Source: Metellina segmentata (Eukaryota > Arthropoda > Arachnida > Araneae > Tetragnathidae). Taken from it: a stretch of 64,000 bases of DNA. Position 1 is the first letter of the stretch. Each line of letters opens with the position of its first letter. The notes under the pieces are model-generated. The model made no database searches and was not told where the DNA came from. It worked only from the letters and a program-made list of their open reading frames with translations. Shown here one piece after another: positions 11,950-24,100 of the stretch. Position numbers and translations under genes: made by a program. The stretch lies in the NCBI GenBank assembly GCA_947359465.1, contig OX375872.1, positions 131,291,453 to 131,355,452 on the forward strand. The letters run 5' to 3'.

Positions 11950-12430
11950 CTGAAGGTAAAAATTGGTTATAAGTCATGTAAAAAAGACTGTTGATTTCAG
12001 GGCAGAATGAAGTGATTCAGCTCCTCATAAAAGGCTAAAAACTAAATTGGGCATCTATATCAACCCAGCAAAATAATGCATAACAGTACCCTAAAGCTAT
12101 TCACGCGCATTAGCTGTCGACAAATTTGTAGTTATACGGACGAAAACCCATTATCTATATTGTTAAGAGAAAATCCATGGAGATATTGAAGTTTTGGTCG
12201 AAGCCGAGCAGCTAGGAATGAATACCTAAAATAACTACCTTGCTACAGATCTATTTGATCATTCCCTACTGCAGATAGCGAGAGAGATGTTACGCATCTG
12301 ATATTTGTTCAACCGATAACCTTAAGATTCGTTATACTGCGTTGAACTGATAAGAGGCTGGCTCTTAGGATGACATATTAGATTCGCTCAGCCAAAATCA
12401 ATATGTTGTGTGGAGAAAAGGCGCATTTTG
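11950..12430. other. Non-coding DNA
   Basis: No gene or repeat structure recognised. Confidence 0.5.
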
Positions 12431-13060
12431 CGGAGTTTCCTTTCGCCGTAAATTCCTGTTCCCCGTCTAAATCAATGTTTCATGATCGTTAAATAACCGG
12501 AGTCCTTTTTTTTTAACTGAGTCCACATTGGTGACATGTTTAATCAAAATTACCAGTTAATCATAAATTCCTGGTCTTTAGGATCTTTAAATAAACGTGT
12601 ACCATATTTTCAAGGTGTCCACTTCAGAGATATTCATTATATCCCTTGTCACAAATTTCTGTTCCTGTCTAAATCAATGGTCTGTTATTATTAATGACCA
12701 CTATCCTTCTTAAGGTGTCCACATTGGTGACATTTTTTCACAAAATGACCCTTTTACCATATATTCTTGGTCCTCGTCTAAATCAAAGGCATGACCTTTA
12801 AATAAACTTGGTACGCATTTTCAAGCTGTCCACATTAGCTACATTCTTTATGCTATCCCTTATCACAAATTTTTGTTCCCCGCCTAAATTAATGGTTCTT
12901 AAATAACTACTGTCCTTAATTTTTCAAGTTGTCCACATTTATGACATCTTTACTCAAAATTACCTTAAATTATAAATTCCTAATCCTCATCTAAATCAAA
13001 GCCTTATGATCTTGATATAGTCGTTGTCCTTATTTTCAAGCCCTCCACATTGGTGACACT
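12430..13060. repeat. Tandem array, ~104 bp period, ~6 units
   Basis: The phrase GTCCACATTGGTGACAT recurs near 12523, 12620, 12715, 12825, 12928 and 13044. Each copy is preceded by a CCTTATTTTCAAG-like stretch. The BEL/Pao element has inserted at its right edge. Confidence 0.78.
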
Positions 13061-13065
13061 CATGA

Positions 13066-13217
13066 TATACAGACTCTTGTCGCGAGATGGCGTTGCGAAC
13101 AGTGACGTAACGCCAACGAGGAAGTGTGCCCTGCGAGGCAAAGTTTTGAAGGAGTTCAGAGTTGAAAATAAAGTGTGTTTCTGTCCACGTGTGTTTTTTC
13201 TGAGCTAACGAGAAACA
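13066..13217 (+). repeat. 5' LTR of the BEL/Pao element
   Basis: 152 bp. The 5' end is TATACAGACTC where the other LTR has canonical TGTACAGACTC, a TG-to-TA change. It ends GAGAAACA. Shared interior phrases include GCGAGGCAAAGTTTTGAAGG. It is unusually short for this superfamily. Confidence 0.88.
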
Positions 13218-13441
13218 TAGTTCGAGAGACCGGCGGTCTTATAAATTTATAGGATTTGTTTCATGTGCAGAATTTGTGTGTTGTTTCATGTGCAAAGTGA
13301 TGAGTTTGAATTGATAAGTGCTTGTGGTTGGTTGTTTATGAGCTTTGGGTTTAGTGAATACCTGAATTTATTAGTGGGATCGCTGAGTGAGTACCTCCTT
13401 TTTCCCTATCCTGAGTACTATTTTGTAAATAAGTTAACAAA

Positions 13442-14801
13442 ATGTTTAGAGCAATTAAGAGAGATATTTTTTATGTGGCCGAAGAACTCGGTGAGGTAAT
13501 AACAGACGAAATCACCAAAACCGAAATGCAAGATAAGATTAAAACTAATCCTAAATATATTTCTGATCCCCAATTTGTAAAGGATCTATTAGAATGCGTA
13601 ATTTCGAAACGGTTAAAGCCGATGAAAGTTATATACTTGAGTTAGAAAAGATTAAGTTGCAAAGAATAAAAGCTGAGCTTGAACTTACTAAAGCTCAATC
13701 TGAGACAAAAATGGATAGGTATTCGAATTCATTAGTTTCGAAATCAATGGATTCAATTATAAAAAGTGTCAGAACGTTGACCCTTAAAGTTCCAATCAAA
13801 CCGGAAGCGTGGGGTATGTTTTTCAATTCATTAGAAAGAGCATTTGACACAAAAGGTGTCCTGAAACAATTCAAAGCTGAGATTTTACTTAATTTAATCG
13901 GAGAAAAGGCTTCGAATATTATTGTGTACATAAAAGATGATGAAATAAGTGATTATGAAAAAATTTAATCGATCGTGCTAAGAGAGTTTGAGCCCGACAC
14001 CTCAAAAATGCTTGGAAAACTTTAAACTTGCTAATCGCCAACCAAATGAAACGTACATGCAATTTGCTATAGCTACAAATTTCGATTACTATCTTAAACT
14101 GAGAAATGTAACTGATTTTGAAAGATTAAAACAACTTACAGTTTCTTATAAAATGTTTGAAATTTTGGATAAGCAAACAGCTACCCATGTTCGTATTAGA
14201 CAAGCTGAGTCTTGGATGAAACCACAAGAGTAAGGAAAGGAATGTGACGTTTTATCCTCATCTCGAGGCACGTCATACTTCCCTCCGAAACATCCAGAAA
14301 CGTTTTCAAAACATGTTCCAAAGGTTTTCCTTTCAGATTTCAAATCCTCAAAATGTGATTTTTGTAAATCGAGAACTCATCCGTTCCATTAAGTGTTATA
14401 ACTTTAAAAGGTTATCGATGAAGGAGATTTGGATTGTAAAAAGAAACAAACTCTGTTTCAACTGTCTCTCTGCTAATCATTCGGTTTCGAATTGTAAATC
14501 ATCGACTTCTTGTCTGCAGTGTAACAAGAAGCACCATGATGGCTTACATTTTTGGCATGGGACAAAACTTGTCCCTCCAGAAAGATCTGAAGTGTATTAT
14601 CAATCGGGCCCCAATAGGCTAAACGCCAACGCAGTTCCTTTCGAAACAAACACAGTAGATCATACTTTCATTGGTGCATCAAATATGCAAGCTACTTGTA
14701 AATCTGTTTTGCTCTCCACAACGATCGTTTATGTTCAAAGTAAAGATGGACTATTTATTACTTGCCTTTGCTTGCTGGATAGTGGTTCACACACACAATG
14801 A
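13442..14801 (+). pseudogene. BEL/Pao gag and protease region
   Basis: Four successive open segments (13442-13645, 13594-13968, 13988-14233, 14244-14801) in shifting frames make one gag-like polyprotein. The third and fourth parts include PNETYMQFA-type capsid phrases. A zinc knuckle CFNCLSANHSVSNC (about 14455-14496) fits CX2CX4HX4C, and a second cysteine cluster CLQC follows. At the end, LLDSGSHTQ carries the DSG of the retropepsin active site. The frameshifts at about 13600 and 13970, plus the stop after 14801, break the polyprotein. Confidence 0.83.
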
Positions 14802-14869
14802 GTCATTTCTATACAAATAATCTAATTGAGTGCTTAGATTCCAAAAAAGAAAATTAATGTGGCTGTTTT

Positions 14870-16563
14870 TTGTTTGTCAGGCGCCTCATTAAATGTAAAG
14901 TCCAAAACATCGGTCGTTGTGTTAGTAATAAAACTGGAAGTTTCGAGAAAAAACTAGAATTTCTTATTGTGCCTAAAATTACGCCCATAACTCCCGCGAA
15001 GTTAATTGATTTCTTCAAATTGGATATCCCCGAGACCGTAGATCTGGCTGATCCTGAGTTTAATAAACCTAGTAGAATTGATTTATTGTTGGGATCGGAA
15101 GTTTTTATACTTTTATTGAGGTCTGGGCAATTAAGCCTTTGTAACTCCAAATTGATACTCCAAAATACGGTTTTCGGATTCATTGTGAGTGGGAGTATGT
15201 ATGATAATTTCGATGCGGTTAGAATGTATTGCGGTTTAGTTAGTAATTTGGGAAATTTAGAGCGAAATTCAAAAGTTTTGGGAATTGGAAAATGTTGAGG
15301 AGTCCTTGACAAAAAACGAAGAAACTGAATATTGTGATGAGCACTATGCGAAAACTTATTTAAGAGATAGTGGTGGGAGATATATTGTGAAAATGCCTCT
15401 CAAAGAGGATCCCTCTTTTTTAGGAGAATCGAGAGAAATTGCACAAAAAAGGTAAAACTTTGATTAGAAAGCTATCTAGAGATCTTGATTATTATAGCCT
15501 TTATAAGTCTTTTATAAGTGAGTTCGAAACTTTAGGTCATATGACAGAAGTTGTTGAGGAACAACAACCACAGGCTACTTATTACATCCCGCATCACAGC
15601 GTTTACAGAGCAGATAGTGCAACAACCAAGCTGAGAGTTGTGTTTAACGCATCAATAGTGACAACTGTTGAGAATTCTTTAAATTCCATTCAGCTAAATG
15701 GAGGCATGATACAAGACGATTTTTTCGCAATCTTGTGTCGTTTTAGAAAACATCGATTTGTTTTCAAGGCAGACACACAATAGATGTTCAGAATGGTTCT
15801 CATTAATGAAGACCTAAGAGATTTGCAGAGGATTTTGTGGAAATCCTCAATAGACGCTCCACTTAAAACCTATCGTCTAAACACTGTCACGTACGGGATA
15901 GTTAGTGCTCCATATCTCGCCATGAGAAGTTTGAAACAACTATCTATTGATGAGAGAAAATATTTTCCTGAAGCAGAGCGTCAGCCCTAGTTACAGGTGT
16001 GTATGGACGACATTCTGACTGGCGGTGATGGCCTACATCAAACTAAAGTATTTCAGCAGCAGTTAATTAGCATCCTTAAGAGAGGTGGAATCGAACTCCA
16101 CAATGGTTCTCCAATTGTCCTGAGCTGTGTACAATCAAGTGCCGGGTATTCGTTCGCACATCAAGAAGAGACAAAGACATTGGGTGTCTCCTGGAAGCCG
16201 TACAGTGACTATTTCTCGTTCAACCTTCTTGATGAGAATATGTGTGTCACTAAGAGAGCTGTGTTGTCTACTCTAGCTTCATATTTTTGACCCTCTTGGT
16301 CTTCTGGGACCAGTCATCTCAAGGGCTAAAATATTCCTCCAACGTCTTTGGCTGCTGAAATTGGGTTGGAATGATCCATTGCCATCGGCTGAGGTGACGG
16401 AGTGGAGAAATTTCATTGCAACGCTTGCGGCCATGAGAGCCTTACACATTGATCGTCGAATCCTAACTGTTGATCCTGCTTCGATCCAGATGCATGGCTT
16501 CTCGGATGCCTCAGAGAAAGCATATGGCGGACTCGGTGTACCTTCGATCGACAAATTCTTCAA
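14870..16563 (+). pseudogene. BEL/Pao reverse transcriptase and RNase H region
   Basis: 14870-15298 corresponds to the protease-RT linker. 15439-15783 contains the RT palm with TTKLRVVFNAS and the FKADTQ block. A TAG at 15781-15783 interrupts it directly after the first RT aspartate. 15784-15990 continues the palm (TYGIVSAPYLA). 15997 onward carries the catalytic VCMDDILTGG box (about 15996-16025), where most elements have YMDD. RNase H is marked by HGFSDASEKAYGG (about 16494-16532). Stops at 15781 and 15988 and shifts near 16290 prevent translation. Confidence 0.85.
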
Positions 16564-17330
16564 GTGGTGCTATATTGGTTAGTTTACTGGCTATTAAGTC
16601 CAGAGTTTCACCCATAAAACGTGACGATCCCTCGTCTTGAGTTGTGTGCTGCCGTGCTTATAGCTAAACTAACTATAGCTAGCCTTAAGGCCCTGAGCTA
16701 GTGTTCTCAGGGCCTTAAGGCTAAAAGTGTCCCACTCCTACCTTTTGGAGTGATTCCGTGGTAGTTCTTTCATGGATACAAAGGAAACCCTGTGATCTCA
16801 AAACTTTCTTGGCCAACAGAGTTACCACGATTCAAGTTTTGTCTGTTGCCCAATGGCGTCATGTACTATCCGCTTCAAATCCAGCAGATCTTATTTCACG
16901 AGGTATTGATCCTGACAAGCTAATTCATAACGAACTTTGAGGGCATGGACCCAAGTTCTTAATCGAGGCAGGTGATCATATTCCCGAGTATTGGGAAGTG
17001 GTAACTCTCGATGAAGAGATTGAAAAAGAACTTAGAAGAAACTCTAAGGACAACAATAACTATTTAATGAATTTAAATGTTTGTGATAATTTTCTTTTGG
17101 GCTTGATTTAAATAACAATTATGTGCATATTTTGCGAGTTATATGTTATTTGTTTAAATTTTCATACAACGTTAGAACCCTAACTGAAAAAGGCAAGGCC
17201 CTCTCACACCAAAAGAGTTGAGAGGTGGTGAGGTAAGTTTAATAAGATTATTACATCAATCTGAATTCAAGTATAAATATGTTGCTTTGAAGAAAGGTAA
17301 GCCTAAAACAGGCAAATTATCTTCTTTAAA

Positions 17331-18261
17331 TTGTTTTTGGATGATGATCAAATTATTAGAATTGGTGAACGTTTGAGTAATTCTAATAAAAGTATTAGTG
17401 CAAAACCTCCTATGCTGTTACCTGCTAATCATAAATTAACTAGTATTATTTTGAAACATTTTCATTTGAAATATTTGCATGTTGGACCAACTTCCTTGTT
17501 ATATCATGTGCGTCAAAATTTCTGGCTTTTAAATGGTAGAAACATGTGTCGAAAAATAGTACACGAATGTATTACTTGTTTTAAAAACAAGCCTGTTGCA
17601 GTGAAACAAATCATGAGTGATTTGCCAAATGAGCGTGTTGTATCATTCTTTCCTTTTCATTTCTCTGGTGTTGACTTTTGCGGACCCTTTTTCATTAAGT
17701 TTAAGAATCAAAGAAAAGGCGTGCTAAATAAAATGTATGTAGCTATATTTGTGTATGCCTATGCACTAAAGCGTTACACCTGGACTTTGTTTCCGATTTA
17801 ACATCTGATGCATTTATTGCATGTTTAAGCGACTTTTCAGTCGTAGGGACAAATCTGCGAAGTTGTAGAGTGATAATGGTACAAACTTTGTAGGTGCAAA
17901 TTCTGAAATGAAAAGATTATTTCGTCTAGTTAAATGCCCAGATGAAACCTTGGCAAATTACTACACTTGTGAAGGTATAGATTGGAAATTCATTCCTCCA
18001 AAATTGCCGAATTTTGGTGGTTTGTGGGAAGCAGGGGTGAAATCCTTTAAGTTTCACTTGAAACGTGTCATTGGTAACTCCAGACTCACGTTAGAAGAAT
18101 TCTTAGCAGTGATTTTGGAAATTGAGGGAGTTCTAAATTCGAGACCCCTTACACCCCTATCTCCTGAATTCGACAATTTTGAAACATTGACGCCAGGTCA
18201 TTTCTTGATTGGTCGGCCTGTATCGAATATAGTAGAACTTCAGTTAATAAAAAATTATTGA
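17331..18261 (+). pseudogene. BEL/Pao integrase region
   Basis: 17331-17801 holds the zinc-binding region (HFHLKYLHVGP, then CITCFKNKP) and the first catalytic aspartate in GVDFCGPF (about 17668-17690). The second aspartate is in SDNGTNFVGAN (about 17869-17901), directly after a stop. The catalytic glutamate is in GGLWEAGVKS (about 18015-18044). The DDE triad residues are therefore all visible, but in frames separated by stops and shifts at about 17800 and 17866. Confidence 0.87.
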
Positions 18262-18268
18262 AAGTAAA

Positions 18269-18568
18269 TTGTCAAAATGGCAGAGAATTACAAAATTCTC
18301 GCAACAAATCATCAAAATTTGGAAGTGTGACTATCTGAACACTCTACAGCAGAGATGCAAATGGAAATTTCGTAAAACCGATGTATCTTGTGGAACATTG
18401 GTGTTGATAAAAAATGACTTACCTGGCACTAAATGGCTTCCGTTTAGAATAGTGAAAATACACCCATGTTCAGACCAAAGAGTAAGAGTCGTTGATATCA
18501 AAATTCCTAATGGAAAAGTATTAAAAAGAAATGTCCGTAATGTTTGCATACTGTCTTTAGAAACTTAA
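18269..18568 (+). pseudogene. BEL/Pao C-terminal (DUF5641-like) domain
   Basis: About 99 residues with the phrases KWQRITKFSQQIIKIWKCDY and GTLVLIKNDLPGTKWLPFRI. This is the conserved domain usually found after the integrase in BEL/Pao polyproteins. It is separated from the integrase by a stop at 18259-18261. Confidence 0.8.
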
Positions 18569-18728
18569 ATATGATGGTAATTGTAAATTTAAAAGTATTT
18601 GATTTATTGCACATGTTTAAGAAGTTGTATTGTAATGTGTTTCATTATATTTGTGCGTGTTAATTTTCTGTTAATTGAGTTGTAGTTTGTTATTTAGTTT
18701 GAAACCCCACATGTTACAACGTAGGGAG

Positions 18729-18875
18729 TGTACAGACTCTTGCGAACAGTTGCGTAACAGTGACGTAACGCCAACGATGAAGTGTACCCTGCGAGGCAAA
18801 GTTTTGAAGGAGTTCAGAGTTGAAAATAAAGTGTGTTACAGTCCACGTGTGTCTTTTCTGAGCTAACGAGAAACA
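18729..18875 (+). repeat. 3' LTR of the BEL/Pao element
   Basis: 147 bp, TGTACAGACTC to GAGAAACA. It differs from the 5' LTR by a few substitutions and small indels, for example around GCGAACAGTTGCGTAACAG. Confidence 0.9.
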
Positions 18876-18880
18876 CATGA

Positions 18881-20930
18881 CATCCCGAATTACAAACTTT
18901 AGATGAGTCAAAACAAGCTTCACACACAAACATCCTTTACTCTCCATTTTACAAAACTCGAAATCCTTGTTTCCATAAAGAAGCCACATCGCTCCATGTT
19001 GTAAATCACTGAGCGAAACGCACTCCAATCTTATCCGCGGAAGCCACGCTCACTCCATAGCTATCCGCAACGCTTTAGGAGCACTTGATGTAGCCATTTC
19101 TTTAATACTGTATTTATTTTTAGAAATATCTATTATTTTTAAAATAGGTGTAATACATTGAGAAAGAAATACATCTTTATTTAAATTAGCACAGAATTGT
19201 AAGGAATATCATAATCAATAGCTTTGGACAGGTCAAAACAAGCTTAACACTCAGACATCCTTTTCACCATTTTGCAAAATCCGAAGTCCTTGTTTCTATA
19301 AAGAAGCCGCATCGCCTCCATCTTGTAAATCACTGAGCGACATTCACTCCAGTCCTATCCGGGAAAGCCAATTGTGCCTTGCTACACAGCTATCGGCTGT
19401 ACTTCAGGTGCACTTGACGAAGTCCAAATTTTAATATTATATTGAATATAATTTACTATTTTTTATAATAAATCCAATACATAGGAACAGAAAGGAATAT
19501 TTATTTAAACGATCAACAAATATCAAAAACAACTTGTATGGACATGCTTAACACTCAAACATCCTTCACTCTATTTTACAAAACCCGAAATCCTTGTTAC
19601 CATAAAGAAGCCGCATCGCCTCCACCTTGTAAATCACTGAGCGACACTAACTCCAGTCCAATCCGCGGAAGCCAATTGGGCAGGGCTACACAGCTATCGG
19701 CTGTACTTCAGGTGCACTTGACGAAGTCCAAATTTTAATATTATATTGAATATAATTTACTATTTTTTATTATAAATCCAATGCATGGGACAGAAAGATA
19801 TAGTTACTTAAACGAGCAACAGATATCAAAAACAACTGCTATGGACTTGCTTAACACTCAAACATTCTTCACTCCATTTTACAAAACTCGAAATCCTTGT
19901 TACCATAAAGAAGCCGCATCGCCTCCACCTTGTAAATCACTGAGCGACACTAACTCCAGTCCAATCCGCGGAAGCCAATTGGGCAGGGCTACACAGCTAT
20001 CGGCTGTACTTCAGGTGCACTTGACGAAGTCCAAATTTTAATATTATATTGAATATAATTTACTATTTTTTATTATAAATCCAATGCATGGGACAGAAAG
20101 ATATAGTTACTTAAACGAGCAACAGATATCAAAAACAACTGCTATGGACTTGCTTAACACTCAAACATTCTTCACTCCATTTTACAAAACTCGAAATCCT
20201 TGTTACCATAAAGAAGCCGCATCGCCTCCACCTTGTAAATCACTGAGCGACACTAACTCCAGTCCAATCCGCGGAAGCCAATTGGGCAGGGCTACACAGC
20301 TATCGGCTGTACTTCAGGTGCACTTGACGAAGTCCAAATTTTAATATTATATTGAATATAATTTACTATTTTTTATTATAAATCCAATGCATGGGACAGA
20401 AAGATATAGTTACTTAAACGAGCAACAGATATCAAAAACAACTGCTATGGACTTGCTTAACACTCAAACATTCTTCACTCCATTTTACAAAACTCGAAAT
20501 CCTTGTTACCATAAAGAAGCCGCATCGCCTCCACCTTGTAAATCACTGAGCGACACTCACTCCAGTCCAATCCGCGGAAGCCATTTCCACAGCTATCGGC
20601 TGTATTTCAGGTCACTTGACGAAGTGACGAAGAAATTTTAATACCATATTGAATATAATTTACTAGTTTTTATAATAAATCCAGTACATGGAGACAGAAA
20701 GATATAATAACTTAAACGAGCAACAAATATCAAAAACAACTGCTATGGACATGCTTAATACTCAAACATCCTTCACTCCATTTTACAAAACTCGAAATCA
20801 TTGTTTCCATAAAGAAGCCGCATCGCTCCATCGTGTAAATCACTGAGCGACACTCACTCCAGTGCTATCCGCGGAAGCCATTTCCACAGCTATCCGCGGT
20901 GCTTCAGGTGCACTTGACGAAGATGAATCG
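18881..20930. repeat. 303-bp tandem array, seven units
   Basis: Units are anchored by GCTTAACACTC near 19240, 19545, 19848, 20151, 20454 and 20751, with a diverged first unit near 18910. Units at 19781-20083 and 20084-20386 are essentially identical and the outer ones more diverged, so the middle was duplicated very recently. On the minus strand each unit carries an AATAAA-like stretch, and the array lies just downstream of the terminal exon of the candidate gene at 20953-37282. Because 303 is a multiple of 3, the same 86-codon frame repeats in each unit; this is a by-product, not a gene family. Confidence 0.92.
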
Positions 20931-20952
20931 AGGGGGTGAAGGCTAGATTAAG

Positions 20953-21113
20953 TTAATATCCGGCTCTAGAAGCGAGAAAAGAGCCGGACGCGAGCTCGTG
21001 CTGCTTCTGCTTCCTGCGAACGTAGTAGCAGAACAGGATAGTTACTATCAATCCGGCTACAGTGGCGCACACTCCAAAGCTGAGGCCTGCAATTGCTGCA
21101 GGGGACAGTTCAT
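20953..21113 (-). CDS. Candidate terminal exon: transmembrane helix and tail
   Basis: The acceptor CTGTTTCAG precedes 161 coding bases. The frame opens DELSPAAI, continues with a ~24-residue hydrophobic helix (AGLSFGVCATVAGLIVTILF, then CYYV) and RRKQKQHE, and ends ..ASRAGY, TAA. A hydrophobic helix followed by arginine and lysine is the classic stop-transfer layout with the C-terminus in the cytoplasm. Its G+C content is clearly higher than the flanks, as expected of coding DNA. It is the strongest single exon in the window. Confidence 0.7.
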
Positions 21114-24100
21114 CTGAAACAGAATGCTGCTTATAGTACATACTAAACTTATTAGGGTACTTTTAGGATAGACGTTAAAACTTATTTTTGCATTTTGGGA
21201 AATGTTTTTATTTTAATACAATGGAGGGGGTTAATTTTTTATTTCTTCATTTTGTGTTTTTTATTTTAATGCTTTAAATTTATTTTTTAATTTTTTTAAT
21301 ATTGTGAGACTTTCTTCGATCTTTTTTATTTTTAAATACCTTAAAATTATATTTTATGTTTACGATTGTGTTTTTTATCTTTAATGCTATAGTTGACTTA
21401 TTTTATTTTCGTTTTGATTCTTTAATTTTGATTCTGCGAAACTTGATTTTACATTTTTGAAGATATTGTTTACATAAATACTATAGTTAATTTTCAATTC
21501 TTCATTTTGATTCTTAAGGAGGACCTTAAAACTTAATTTTATCAAACAGTTTTGAAAATATATTTTTTAGTTTAATGCTATAAATTTTATTATTTTACTA
21601 TATTGAATCTTTTAATCTACTTTACTCGTTATTTCTGCATTTTTATTCTTAAAGCTGATGGACATTAGAAACTTAATTGTACTCTTTTGAATATATTTTT
21701 GACGTTAACACTATAGTTGACTTATTATTTCTTCATTTTGATTTTTGAGGAGGATATTAAAACCTATCATTACTTCAATTAAACATATTATTACTTAAAT
21801 TATTTATTTCATTTTACTATTTTGATTATTTCTTACTTAGATACTATGTTGGCTCATTATTTCATCATTTTGATTGTTAAGGACGATGTTAAAATTTCAT
21901 TTTACATTTTTGAATGTTACGTTTTCTTAAATGCTATAGTTGACTCTTACTAATATTTTACTACGGTGACTATTTTAGCCTTATTAATATTCTATTCGAC
22001 TATTATCCTTTCGTAATATTCTATTTGTTATTTCCTCAGAATAGAATCATTTGGAAAGATTCTATAGCTCCTTTCCTTAGATTGGTTGAATGCGTTTAGT
22101 GAAGCTAGGGGCTTATTTGGCCATGCTGCGCCAAACACAAGACGGACAACACCAAGTAATGGATATGCATACACGAGAAAAGTTATACGAACACAAAAAA
22201 GAGAAATACGCCCAGAGAAGATCAAACTTGGCAGAAATCATTTCCTAAGGATACAATCTCTAAAAGTAGTCTAATCAAATACTGAGACTATATGTGGCGT
22301 TACAAGTGATACCAAAAATTGTTGAGCATTACAAATCAATCATACACCAAAGACAATTGTGCGTTACTAATTAATCTTACACCAAAGACTATTTTGTATT
22401 ACAAGTCAATCGAACACCAAATGAGTATTTTTCATTACAAGAAATCATACATCAAAGACTAATGAGCGTTACAAATTATTAATTCTCTAAAGACTAATGA
22501 GAATTAAAAATTAAACATGTACCAAAGACTATTTTTGCAATACTATTTGACTATTTTGCAAGTTAATAATACACCAGAAAATCATACACTGAAGAATATT
22601 TTGCATTACTAATTAATCATATACTAAGGGTTTTTGTGAGCAATACAAATTACTCATACACCAAGTAATATTTTGAGCATTAATGAATCATACACCACAG
22701 ACTATTGAGCATTACTTATTAATCATACGCTAAACACTATAGCGTATTAATTAACTGTACACCAAAGACCTACAGTGCGTTATTCAAAAATCATATACCA
22801 ACGATTATGTTTTTAAGCAATTCATATTAATCATACACCAAAAAGCATTGAGCATTTATAATTAATCACACATCAAACACTCTTCTGTATTAATTATACA
22901 CCCAACACTATTGTTCAATACTAATTAGTCACACACTAAAGATTGCTATGCATTGCTAATAAATCATACACCAAAATGTATTGATAGTTAGAAATTAATC
23001 ATGATTAAATATTATTTGGTGTATTAATTAATCATACACCAAAAAAAAGAGTAAATAATATTGAGCGTTACTGATTAATCATACACCAAACACTATAGTG
23101 TAATAATTAGTTATACGCCCAAAACCATAGTATATTTATTAATTACGCACCCAAGACTATTGTGCATTACTAATCACCGAATACTGTTTGTTGGAAACCA
23201 AATACTGTATTTGACAATTAGTACACATGCCCCATTCCACCCCTGATATTAACACAAATGTGGCAATTTTTAAGTTGCTATCTCATTATTTACGATGCGA
23301 TGTATTGTGTTCAGGATCCTTTTTGATTATCGAAAATAAGCGATTCAACTGACATTTTCTTTCAAAAAAAAGGCTTGTGTTGTCCGATACTAGGTACATA
23401 TTGATAGTTCGATGATTAATGCGTGCAACCCGTGCAACAAAGCGGCCCATCCTGTTGCACGGTTGAGCGATATTGCACGCGCATTTTAAAAATACAGGCT
23501 GATATCGATTATCAATTAAAGGGGAAAGCATCGAGATGTCATGTTAAGACTCGCGTGAAAAATAACCGGCCTTGTCGTTATTTTTGACACATTTAAGGAG
23601 CATAGATGCATGACATGCACATAATAACAAACAGAAATTTTACTACTGAAAAAAATGAAAATTGTTATCGTTTCAGTTAGCAGTATATTCAAACTTTAAT
23701 TTTTCAAACAGTTTTAGCATCCAAGGAAAATAGCAAAATTTCCTAAATGTTGCACCACAGAATTTCATTAATCTGTTCTATTAATATTTCTCCATACTAC
23801 CACCTGGGTCATTCCACACAAAATGATCAAATCGGCTGTGGCTGACACATCACCGATTTCAGTGAAAATTAGTTTTTAAATAGATCACATATAGTAAGGA
23901 GGAACTGCCGAATACTAGATGTCCAAAATGTATATTTTATTTTTTATTGAATTTTAAAGTTCAAGGTCACACGAATGTAGATATTTTAGCAACTAATAGT
24001 AACCTGTTTGAGACCATATATTTCAATTAGTTATTGACACAACTTTTAAAAAATTATATTGTTACATTCTTCAGTAAAAGTTCTTTTAAAAAATGTTAGA

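Larger units (their letters stand above)
11220..11950. repeat. ~50-bp tandem repeat split by a SINE pair
   Basis: Copies of 'TTCCTTTCCTTAGAATAGAATC..TTTTGAA..ATTCTATTG' occur at 11235-11340 and 11795-11945. The same unit recurs at 22010-22080. The array is interrupted by SINEs at 11341-11793. Confidence 0.65.
13066..18875 (+). mobile_element. BEL/Pao LTR retrotransposon, complete but inactive
   Basis: Two LTRs (13066-13217 and 18729-18875) flank a 5.5-kb interior, with a 5-bp target duplication CATGA at 13061-13065 and 18876-18880. The interior reads gag, protease, reverse transcriptase, RNase H and integrase in that order on the plus strand, as in BEL/Pao. Many stops and shifts show it is dead. 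The LTRs have diverged by several changes and small indels, so it is not a very recent insertion. Confidence 0.93.

Noticed and set aside
19538..20641. Four nearly identical open frames of 66-86 codons
   Set aside because: They are one frame repeated because the array period (303) is divisible by three. No domain, no splice context, and the unit is AT-rich outside the frame.
22270..23190. CRISPR-like spacing of short repeats
   Set aside because: Repeats drift gradually and are contiguous without unique spacers, in eukaryotic intron-like DNA.
23420..23510. Cysteine-rich phase-1 exon for the candidate membrane gene
   Set aside because: A phase-1 frame with LCCTGC exists, but the only donor is weak (GTTGCA) and a stop follows at once.
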